This document shows positions 17,163-23,892 of a stretch of 45,475 bases of DNA, one piece after another (within the stretch, counting starts at the first letter, position 1; each line of letters opens with the position of its first letter). The notes beneath the pieces were generated by a model. It was not told the origin of the DNA and did not search any database. It worked only from the letters and a program-made list of their open reading frames with translations. Source of the stretch: CAYVBJ01 sp964517005 (GTDB lineage: Bacteria; Bacteroidota; Rhodothermia; Balneolales; Balneolaceae); contig CAZFAJ010000018.1 in NCBI GenBank assembly GCA_964517005.1, positions 1 through 45,475 of the forward strand, in the 5' to 3' direction. Both the position numbers and the translations under genes were made by a program.

Positions 17163-17591
17163 TTACTTAATAGATATCTGCTTTTTTACTTTGTCTTCAC
17201 TTTTCTCAATGGTGATATTTAAAACACCGTCATTATATGAAGCGTTAATACTTTCCTCATCAATATTGTCGGGAAGCTGAAGGCTTCTGCTAAAGGAACC
17301 ATATTCTGTCTCTATGCGGTGAAACTTTCTTCCATCATCTTCTTTTTTGACAGAACGTTCACCACTGATATTCAGCATTCCATTTTCGATATTTACAGAT
17401 ATATCTTCTTTTTTCATTCCCGGCAACAGAACATCAATAATGAATTGATTATCTGTTTCGGAAACATCTATTCTGGGAACAAATGTTTCTCTTCTTGCAG
17501 AAACAAAGTCAGTGAAAAAATCATCCATAATATCTGAAAAACGTTTTCCTGCGATATCTGTTTCCGGACGGTTAAATCTTACAAGTGTCAT
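17163..17591 (-). CDS. small heat shock protein, Hsp20/alpha-crystallin family
   Basis: A 142-aa ATP-independent holdase. The alpha-crystallin domain spans about residues 38-135: FVPRIDVSETDNQFIIDVLL, PGMKKEDISVNIENGMLNIS, then GSFSRSLQLPDNIDEESINA and the A-x-x-x-n-G-V-L motif in NASYNDGVLNITI. The C-terminal oligomerisation motif I-x-I is IKIS-like (QISIK). GGAGG lies 7 nt before the ATG, an unusually strong Shine-Dalgarno site in this window, which suggests high expression when induced. It is flanked by hairpin repeats on both sides. No sigma-32 or CIRCE site could be assigned with confidence. Confidence 0.96.
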   Translation of the reverse strand: MTLVRFNRPETDIAGKRFSDIMDDFFTDFVSARRETFVPRIDVSETDNQFIIDVLLPGMKKEDISVNIENGMLNISGERSVKKEDDGRKFHRIETEYGSFSRSLQLPDNIDEESINASYNDGVLNITIEKSEDKVKKQISIK

Positions 17592-17809
17592 ATCGTATCC
17601 TCCATTATATAAATTTTGAATTCAGTTATAATCACTTACAAAAAAGCAATTTATATGCCAATCTTTATTTAGAATTTTAAACTGCCAATCCTGATATTTG
17701 AAGTTGCTTTTTTTACAGGATTCTGAATTTTGCTGTCCCCTTGTCACCAGCTAAAAGCCAAACTGTCTTTTACTGTATGAAAAGTTGACTGTTTCTTACA
17801 AAAACAATA
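17592..17809. other. intergenic region upstream of hsp20
   Basis: AT-rich, with no ORF or RNA recognised. It must hold the hsp20 promoter (minus strand), ending in the strong GGAGG ribosome site. No inverted repeat of the CIRCE type is present. Confidence 0.5.
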
Positions 17810-17890
17810 ATGCCGAAGCTGCAGTTCAATGCAACTCCGGCGCTAACTAACCTGTTCTCTACGTCAGGGTTTGGGGAAAATGTTTAGAAA
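17810..17890 (-). repeat. hairpin repeat, copy 2
   Basis: The core is 17810-17869: ATGCCG, an imperfect stem (GCCGAAG with CTCCGGC, one A-C mismatch), then the conserved GCTAACTAACCTGTTCTCTA and CGTCAGGG. Similarity to copy 4 continues through GGGGAAAATGTTT to about 17885. Inside the tail, CCTG (17851-17854) can pair with CAGG (17865-17868). Confidence 0.85.
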
Positions 17891-17931
17891 AGGGAGGAAG
17901 AACTTCTCTTCAGTATTTATTTTTTTTTGAA

Positions 17932-17991
17932 ATGCCGGGGCTGCAGATCAACACAAACCCCCGCTCTAACTAACCTGTTCTCTACGTCAGG
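17932..17991 (-). repeat. hairpin repeat, copy 3
   Basis: The stem here is G-rich (GCCGGGG) against a C-rich partner (CCCCCGC, one mismatch), so both arms changed together. The loop still carries CTGCAGATCAA, and the tail CTAACTAACCTGTTCTCTAC is almost identical to that of copies 2 and 4. Copy 3 lies 121-122 nt after copy 2. Confidence 0.82.
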
Positions 17992-18045
17992 ATCTTTAAT
18001 AAAATTTATAAACGTTTACTCAATCTGAATAAATTCCTTTTTTAA

Positions 18046-18127
18046 ATGCCGAAGCTGCGGTTCAATGCAAGCTTCGGCGCTAACTAACCTGTTCTCTACG
18101 TCAGGGTTTTGGGGAAAATGTTTTAAA
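18046..18127 (-). repeat. hairpin repeat, copy 4
   Basis: A perfect 8-bp stem, GCCGAAGC (18048-18055) with GCTTCGGC (18071-18078), then GCTAACTAACCTGTTCTCTA and CGTCAGGG, continuing like copy 2 through GGGGAAAATGTTTT. Just upstream, TCTGAATAAATTC (about 18024-18036) also precedes copy 1. Copy 4 lies 114 nt after copy 3. Confidence 0.85.
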
Positions 18128-18244
18128 TTCTTTACAATCTACTTAGATAACGTCTGAAATCTGGTTTAAGTACCCTAATGAAATTTCACTACATGTCCGG
18201 TCTTTGTATACGTTACATGATTCAAACAGAATGACATCACCGAT

Positions 18245-18403
18245 ATGCTTATTAAATCTTATTTGGAATTTGGATTCGATGACGAATACTTTTGTTTATC
18301 AGTTACTGTTTTTACTCTTGATTACACGGCATATAACGGAGATGAGCTGCATAAGATTGTGCGCTATCTTAAATTCGATATCATAGCTGTTAAAACACTT
18401 TAG
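18245..18403 (+). CDS. possible small acidic protein (52 aa)
   Basis: A 52-codon ORF (ATG 18245, TAG 18401-18403). Its product (LIKSYLEFGFDDEYFCLSV, then NGDELHKIVRYLKFDIIAVK) has a balanced soluble composition with alternating hydrophobic residues, rather than the look of a random AT-rich reading frame. The frame is open upstream to a TGA at 18218, so it could also be the tail of a decayed longer gene. No Shine-Dalgarno site and no family recognised. A longer 60-codon ORF overlaps it in another frame (18204-18386) but looks random. Confidence 0.3.
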   Translation: MLIKSYLEFGFDDEYFCLSVTVFTLDYTAYNGDELHKIVRYLKFDIIAVKTL

Positions 18404-18679
18404 ATATTATAAAAACCGTTGCTTTTAACGTGTCTGGAACAGTTTTTGGAGATTTCTGAATTGAATCCCCAAACCTCTGGCAAGGGGTTGAATGTGAATA
18501 GCCCCTCCAACGAGCCGGGGTGGAAGGAGGCGAATTCTGAGAGACCCCTAGTAATGGGGTCAAATATCTCTTTCTTAGTTTGGAATTTATTAATTTAAGG
18601 TCTGCATTTACAAAGAGATGGTAACACCCGGTTCTTTGGCATTCCTGTAGTTTATTGCTGAACAGGTTTCAGAGGATAA
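18404..18679. other. intergenic region with a GC-rich multi-hairpin segment
   Basis: No gene is seen. A GC-rich block (18467-18561) in AT-rich surroundings can form three local helices: CCCC (18467-18470) with GGGG (18484-18487); CCTCC (18504-18508) with GGAGG (18526-18530), or CCCC (18502-18505) with GGGG (18517-18520); and GACCCC (18543-18548) with GGGGTC (18556-18561). It may be a dispersed intergenic repeat, a structured RNA or the terminator region of the DAHP synthase gene. Confidence 0.45.
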
Positions 18680-20080
18680 TTAACCGTAGCTCTTATTCCA
18701 TTCTTTAGCAACAAGAAATGCCATTTCCAGGCTCTGTTCGTAATTGAGCCTGGGGTCACAATAGGTTTCGTAGTTATGGCTGAGGCCATCTTCATTCAAG
18801 CCATTGGCGCCTCCGACACACTCGGTTACATTGTCACCTGTCATTTCGAGATGAACACCCCCAAGATAACTCGCTTCGGACCTGTGAATGGCAAAGGTTT
18901 CTCTGATCTCACTCAGGATGTCATCAAACCTTCTTGATTTTACCTTTTTATTGGTAGTAAATGTATTGCCGTGCATGGGGTCACAACTCCATACTACGGG
19001 AAATCCAACACGTTTAATCGCCCTGATGAATTGAGGCAATTGATTAACGACATTTTCAGCCCCGAAACGGCTGATCAATACTATCTTTCCCGCTTCATGT
19101 GTCGGATTTAATGTTTCAATCAGTTTCAGAGTTTCATCCAAATCAATAGGAGGTCCGATTTTAATTCCGATGGGATTTTTAATACCACGCAAATATTCTA
19201 CGTGAGCACCATCCAAATCCCTTGTCCTGTTGCCAAGCCACACCATATGTCCTGACAAATTAAACCAGCCCGGTTTACGCGGAACCTGTCGTGTTTGAGC
19301 AGATTCATAATACAGATTCAACGCTTCATGCGAAGTGTACAAATCCACTTTATGCAGGGTATTGAATTGGTTTGGCATAATCGATTCCATAAAATTTACT
19401 GCTTTGTGAATCGAATTAACCATTGTTTCATACTCCATGTAGTACTCATTATTCTGCATGAAGTCGAGTTCCCACTGCTCGGGATAGTGCAAATCAGCAA
19501 ACCCCTCATCCGCAAGCGCTCTCAGGAAATTCAGCGTTAAGGCTGCTTTCTTAAATGCTTCGAGCATCCGTTCAGGATCGGGCGTTCTTGCTTTTTTATT
19601 AGGCTCAAACCTGTTCATTAAATCACCGCGGTAATTTAAAATTTGCTCACCGTCAACCTCTTCAAATTCACTGGATCTGGGCTTGGCATACTGGCCTGCG
19701 ATGCGCCCGACACGAACCACAGGAATACTCATTTCATGAACAAGGATAAAACTCATCTGAAGCATAACCTTCAGCAAATTTACAATTTTTGGAGAATTGC
19801 ATGCATCAAAGGTTTCAGCACAATCACCACCCTGCAGCAAAAAGGCTTTCCCCGAAGCTACATCCGCAAGTTTTTCTTTTAAAACGTCAACTTCCCACGA
19901 GGTGATAAGCGGTGGCAGGTTTCTGAGCTCATCATACACACTCTGTAACTTTTCAGTATCCGGATATGGCGGTAACTGAGAGATTTTTTTGTTCCGGTTC
20001 CATGAGAGCGGATGCCATTCACCGGTTGCTAAGCCGGATGATATTTTCAATTCATTTGCTGTTTTGGGTAATTCAGACAT
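18680..20080 (-). CDS. class II 3-deoxy-7-phosphoheptulonate (DAHP) synthase
   Basis: A 466-aa cytosolic enzyme for the first step of the shikimate pathway, condensing PEP and erythrose-4-phosphate. It is the plant/Mycobacterium type (AroA-II): WHPLSWNRNKKISQLPPYPD near the start, the metal ligand Cys in LLQGGDCAETF, RVGRIAGQYAKPRSS, VVWSCDPMHGNT, GGVHLEMTGDNVTECVGG and TYCDPRLNYEQSLE. Full length. No other aromatic amino acid genes are nearby. A short aromatic-rich ORF overlaps its start codon (20073-20150) and may regulate it. It is divergent from uvrA. Confidence 0.96.
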   Translation of the reverse strand: MSELPKTANELKISSGLATGEWHPLSWNRNKKISQLPPYPDTEKLQSVYDELRNLPPLITSWEVDVLKEKLADVASGKAFLLQGGDCAETFDACNSPKIVNLLKVMLQMSFILVHEMSIPVVRVGRIAGQYAKPRSSEFEEVDGEQILNYRGDLMNRFEPNKKARTPDPERMLEAFKKAALTLNFLRALADEGFADLHYPEQWELDFMQNNEYYMEYETMVNSIHKAVNFMESIMPNQFNTLHKVDLYTSHEALNLYYESAQTRQVPRKPGWFNLSGHMVWLGNRTRDLDGAHVEYLRGIKNPIGIKIGPPIDLDETLKLIETLNPTHEAGKIVLISRFGAENVVNQLPQFIRAIKRVGFPVVWSCDPMHGNTFTTNKKVKSRRFDDILSEIRETFAIHRSEASYLGGVHLEMTGDNVTECVGGANGLNEDGLSHNYETYCDPRLNYEQSLEMAFLVAKEWNKSYG

Positions 20081-20150
20081 TCTTGTTACTTAAATTTAGA
20101 AAAAGTTCAAAATACCAATATAATATTACTAAAACATCTTTTTTATACAT
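20073..20150 (-). CDS. possible aromatic leader peptide upstream of DAHP synthase
   Basis: A 25-codon ORF starts ATG at 20150-20148 on the minus strand and stops at TGA 20075-20073, overlapping the DAHP synthase ATG (20080-20078) in another frame. It contains the cluster YWYFELF (residues 11-17) plus Tyr2: six aromatic residues of 25, including a Trp. A leader sensing aromatic aminoacyl-tRNAs, or translational coupling, would make sense for this gene. But AT-rich DNA makes Tyr and Phe codons common, there is no terminator fold, and only a weak ACAGG precedes it. Confidence 0.3.
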   Translation of the reverse strand: MYKKDVLVILYWYFELFLNLSNKNV

Positions 20151-20248
20151 GTGGATGCCTGTAACGGTATACCTGTCAGTAAATTATTATTCTATAAACA
20201 GCTTGATTTACAGTTTGTAACCTGAATGGAATTGAGTTATTTACGGTT

Positions 20249-20286
20249 TTGAAATGTATCAGTTCACAATATAAATTCTTATATTG
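20249..20286 (+). promoter_or_regulatory. uvrA promoter region with 20-bp inverted repeat
   Basis: CAATATAA-ATTC-TTATATTG (20267-20286) is a perfect inverted repeat with 8-bp arms, 36-55 nt before the uvrA start. A sigma-70-like pair (TTGAAA at 20249-20254, TAAATT at 20272-20277, 17-nt spacer) overlaps it, so a bound repressor would block the -10 region. A LexA-type SOS operator is a natural guess for uvrA but is not shown. Confidence 0.4.
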
Positions 20287-20321
20287 CAGGGCTTAATTTT
20301 CATTCACAAAGCTACTTTCAT

Positions 20322-23180
20322 TTGCAGTCAAATATTATCATTCGCGGTGCCAGGGAACACAATCTTAAAAGTATTGATATTGATATTCCACGTGATAAGC
20401 TGGTTGTACTAACCGGATTATCAGGTTCAGGAAAATCCTCTCTTGCATTCGATACCATATACGCTGAAGGACAACGCAGATTTCTCGAATCGCTGTCAGC
20501 TTATGCCCGTCAGTTTATGGGTATGATGGAACGTCCGGATGTTGATTTTATCGACGGCCTATCGCCTGTTATTTCCATTGATCAGAAAACGACCAACCGT
20601 AACCCAAGATCCACCGTAGGTACGGTCACCGAGATTTACGATTTCATGAGATTACTCTTTGCAAGAGCGGCTATCCCGTACTCTTATATTTCCGGTAATA
20701 AGATGGAAAAACAAACCTCGGACCAGGTTGTATCGAACATAATGAACTTCGAACCCGGCACTAAGGCATACTGTTTTGCTCCGATTGTGAGAGGAAGAAA
20801 GGGACACTATCGTGAACTATTTGAACAGATGCAGAAACAGGGCTTTATTAAAGCTCGTGTTGATGGCGAGCTAATAGACCTGGAAGGTGAAATTAAACTT
20901 GACAGGTATAAAACCCATAATATTGATATAGTCGTTGACCGTTTTGTCATTAGCCCCAAAAGTGAAAAAAGAATATCAGACAGCGTCCGGCTCGCCCTGG
21001 ATATGGCCGACGGTAATCTGATTCTTGGACTGCAAAGAGAAGATGGTACACTTGAAGATCGCGTCTACTCAAAAAACCTTTTTGACCCCGAAAGCGGCCT
21101 TTCTTACGAAGACCCTGCTCCAAACCTGTTCTCTTTTAATTCTCCCTATGGAGCTTGTAAAAAATGTAATGGTTTGGGATACCAATATGATGTAAGCAGG
21201 GAACTGGTAATTCCTAATCCTGAACAATCCATTAATGAAGGTGCCATTCGCTTTCTGGGTGAACCGAGGGATATTTTTGTTTTCAAACAACTAAAATCCG
21301 TACTTAATACTCTGAACCTTGACTTTGACACACCTGTCAGTGAATTCAGCGATGAAGCCCTGAATATTCTCTTTGACGGCGGGGGAGAACGAAAATATGA
21401 CGTAGCCTATGATTTTAAAAACAGTAATGTAACCTATAAACACAAATTTAGCGGGCTGTCTGAAGTAATCCGGGACCAGTTTCAAAACAGTAAATCAAAT
21501 AAACAAAGAGATAAAGCCCGGTCTTATCTCGCTAAAGTTACCTGCGACAAATGCGGAGGCGGAAGATTAAAAAAAGAAGCACTTTCTTATAAAATAGATG
21601 GTTTTTCAATTGATGATTTCGTGCAGCAGGATATTGGCACACTCAGAAAAACGATCGCCAGGCTGAACCTTAATAAGCGCCAAAAAGCAATTGGCGGACA
21701 GGTATTGAAGGAAATAATCGATCGCCTGGATTTTCTGCTGAATGTTGGCCTCAATTACCTTACGCTGAACAGGGAAGCACAAACACTTAGCGGCGGCGAG
21801 GCACAGCGGATTCGCCTGGCAACCCAAATCGGAACCCAGCTGGTCGGTGTGTTGTATATTCTCGATGAACCCAGTATCGGCCTTCATCAGCGTGATAATA
21901 TTAAACTCCTCAAATCACTAAAACTGCTCAGAGACCTTGGGAATACGGTTATCGTGGTTGAGCACGACAGAGAGACAATCGAACACGCCGACTATGTTAT
22001 TGACCTTGGTCCGGGTGCGGGAACGGAAGGCGGATATATTGTCACAAAAGGAAAGCCCGATGAACTTGACAGCTCAGCGCTTACCACAAAATTTCTTATA
22101 AATGAAGAAGCAGTGCCCTATAATGCCGACAGAAGAAAAGGCTCCGGAAAATATCTCACCCTTAAAAATTGCAAAGGGCACAACCTGGACAATGTGAACC
22201 TGAAAATACCACTGGGAACATTTATTTGTGTGACCGGGGTCAGCGGCAGCGGGAAAAGTTCATTAATCAATCAAACACTTGAACCAATACTATCAAACCA
22301 CTTTTACAGGTCAAAATCGGTGCCTCTGCCATATGACTCCGCAGAGGGGATTAAAAATCTGGACAAAGTGATCTCCATCGATCAAAGTCCGATTGGCCGG
22401 ACTCCAAGATCAAATCCGGGTACATACACAAAGGTATTTGATATGATTCGCTCACTGTTTGCCGAGCTGCCTGAATCCAAAATTAGAGGATATGATCAGG
22501 GGCGTTTCAGTTTTAACGTAAAAGGCGGCAGATGTGAAAGCTGTAACGGTGACGGTGTCAGGAAAATAGAGATGAACTTTTTGCCGGATGTATATGTAAC
22601 CTGTGAGAATTGCAACGGAAAACGCTATAATCGCGAAACACTTGAAATTTATTATAAAGGAAAAACCATTTCAGATGTTCTTCAGATGCCGGTTAGTGAA
22701 GCTCTTGAATTTTTTAATTCTGTGCCGGGAATTAAACGTAAGCTGGATACACTTGATTCTGTAGGACTCGGGTATCTGACGCTGGGACAATCCAGCACCA
22801 CATTAAGTGGCGGCGAGGCTCAGCGTATTAAACTTGCAAGAGAGCTGTCTAAAATTGGCACGGGAGATACACTCTATATCATGGATGAACCCACTACCGG
22901 TCTCCATTTTCAGGATGTGAAAATGCTTGTTGATGTAATTCAGAAACTCGTTGATAAAGGAAACACGGTAATTGTCATTGAACATAATCTGGATCTCGTA
23001 AAAGCATGCGACTGGGTTATCGATCTCGGCCCGGAAGGTGGTGACAGCGGCGGAAAAATCATTTTTGAGGGAACCCCCGAACAAATATCGGACAGTAATA
23101 ACAGTTACACCGGTCGTTACCTGAAAGAAGAATTGAACAGAAAAAAATCTGGAAATCAGGTTGAAAAAGCAGCCGGATAA
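20322..23180 (+). CDS. uvrA: excinuclease ABC subunit UvrA
   Basis: A 952-aa DNA-damage recognition ATPase of nucleotide excision repair. It has two ABC modules: Walker A GLSGSGKSSLAFDTIYAEGQ and signature LSGGEAQRIRLATQ in the first, Walker A GVSGSGKSSLINQTL and signature LSGGEAQRIKLARELSK in the second. Zinc-binding CxxC pairs are CKKCNGLG with CDKCGGGR, and CESCNGDG with CENCNGKR. Full length. The start codon is TTG: no ATG exists in frame between the upstream stop and residue QSNIIIRGAREHNL, which is the normal UvrA N-terminus. The next gene begins 42 nt downstream. Confidence 0.98.
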   Translation: MQSNIIIRGAREHNLKSIDIDIPRDKLVVLTGLSGSGKSSLAFDTIYAEGQRRFLESLSAYARQFMGMMERPDVDFIDGLSPVISIDQKTTNRNPRSTVGTVTEIYDFMRLLFARAAIPYSYISGNKMEKQTSDQVVSNIMNFEPGTKAYCFAPIVRGRKGHYRELFEQMQKQGFIKARVDGELIDLEGEIKLDRYKTHNIDIVVDRFVISPKSEKRISDSVRLALDMADGNLILGLQREDGTLEDRVYSKNLFDPESGLSYEDPAPNLFSFNSPYGACKKCNGLGYQYDVSRELVIPNPEQSINEGAIRFLGEPRDIFVFKQLKSVLNTLNLDFDTPVSEFSDEALNILFDGGGERKYDVAYDFKNSNVTYKHKFSGLSEVIRDQFQNSKSNKQRDKARSYLAKVTCDKCGGGRLKKEALSYKIDGFSIDDFVQQDIGTLRKTIARLNLNKRQKAIGGQVLKEIIDRLDFLLNVGLNYLTLNREAQTLSGGEAQRIRLATQIGTQLVGVLYILDEPSIGLHQRDNIKLLKSLKLLRDLGNTVIVVEHDRETIEHADYVIDLGPGAGTEGGYIVTKGKPDELDSSALTTKFLINEEAVPYNADRRKGSGKYLTLKNCKGHNLDNVNLKIPLGTFICVTGVSGSGKSSLINQTLEPILSNHFYRSKSVPLPYDSAEGIKNLDKVISIDQSPIGRTPRSNPGTYTKVFDMIRSLFAELPESKIRGYDQGRFSFNVKGGRCESCNGDGVRKIEMNFLPDVYVTCENCNGKRYNRETLEIYYKGKTISDVLQMPVSEALEFFNSVPGIKRKLDTLDSVGLGYLTLGQSSTTLSGGEAQRIKLARELSKIGTGDTLYIMDEPTTGLHFQDVKMLVDVIQKLVDKGNTVIVIEHNLDLVKACDWVIDLGPEGGDSGGKIIFEGTPEQISDSNNSYTGRYLKEELNRKKSGNQVEKAAG

Positions 23181-23222
23181 TATGTTTGTAAACCGGTCAG
23201 AATCTGCATATTTTTTGACACT

Positions 23223-23792
23223 ATGAAATTGGTTCGAAATATACATGTTCAGAGGTGGATGCTTTTGCTGCTCTTAGCAGGGTTTGCAGGACAGTTTGCA
23301 TTATCACTTTCTGCCCCGGCAAAAAAAGAATCTTTTGCAAGCTGGCTGAATAGCAATGTGATTTCAGGTGATGCCTATCAAGAAATTTTTCTGAAAAATG
23401 AAATCAAGATTCTCTCAAGTAAAGCTGATGATTTCAGCGGCTTGGTACAAGTTGCATCTCGCTTTGTACTCGATAACAAAGATAAATTTCAAATTCCCCT
23501 CGGCACTAAAAATGGGGATGATCAGAAAAACAGCAAAAATATTAAATCCTGGCTTATTGATCAGTGGACTCAGTACCAAAAGAATATGTCTGGCCAGGAG
23601 GCTTTAAAGTACGAAACCAACCATCTCTATCCGAGATGGCTGAACCAAAGTTTCAATTTTGTTAAAACTATTTTTACTGATTTTGCGAAAATATTTTTCA
23701 ACAATAAAAAAGAATTGCTGCTTGCTGATATTGCAGTCGTTCAACTTTCTCCCATCCCCTTCCTGAGTGGTATATCAATTAACGCCCCTTAA
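23223..23792 (+). CDS. exported protein of unknown function upstream of secDF (possible secretion monitor)
   Basis: A 189-aa protein that I do not recognise. Residues 1-11 are basic and polar, 12-30 are strongly hydrophobic (WMLLLLLAGFAGQFALSLS), then APAKKES: a signal peptide or N-terminal anchor. The rest is soluble and Lys/Asn/Gln-rich. The last 15 residues (QLSPIPFLSGISINAP) are hydrophobic and end Ala-Pro-stop. It is the last gene before secD (100 nt). This is the layout of translation-arrest secretion monitors such as VemP in Vibrio, which is encoded upstream of secD2F2 and carries a signal sequence. The resemblance is in layout, not in sequence. Alternatively it is an ordinary periplasmic protein. 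Confidence 0.7.
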   Translation: MKLVRNIHVQRWMLLLLLAGFAGQFALSLSAPAKKESFASWLNSNVISGDAYQEIFLKNEIKILSSKADDFSGLVQVASRFVLDNKDKFQIPLGTKNGDDQKNSKNIKSWLIDQWTQYQKNMSGQEALKYETNHLYPRWLNQSFNFVKTIFTDFAKIFFNNKKELLLADIAVVQLSPIPFLSGISINAP

Positions 23793-23825
23793 CAAATTTT
23801 CTCATTATCCAACTCATTTCTTTCA

Positions 23826-23848
23826 GACTGATTTTTGAACAATCAGTC
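23826..23848 (+). promoter_or_regulatory. hairpin in the secD leader
   Basis: GACTGATT (23826-23833) and AATCAGTC (23841-23848) form a perfect 8-bp stem with a 7-nt loop, between the exported unknown gene and secD. It is followed by an interrupted T-rich stretch (CCTTTATCACTTTTTT). It could be a weak terminator for the upstream gene or a control element for secDF. Confidence 0.5.
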
Positions 23849-23892
23849 CCTTTATCACTTTTTTAAATCTATAACTCTATTTTATTAACACT

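Noticed and set aside
17088..18127. The hairpin repeats as integron attC sites flanking an hsp20 cassette
   Set aside because: attC sites need paired RYYYAAC and GTTRRRY core sites at the two ends. Here TAACTAAC occurs on one side only, no GTTRRRY match is present, and copies 2-4 enclose no genes.
17088..18127. The hairpin repeats as simple terminators
   Set aside because: A T run follows the stem in only some copies and not on a consistent strand, while the conserved tail beyond the stem is unexplained by termination.
18204..18386. 60-codon ORF on the + strand
   Set aside because: Overlaps the more protein-like 52-codon frame; its Ile/Leu/Ser/Met-rich random composition gives no support.
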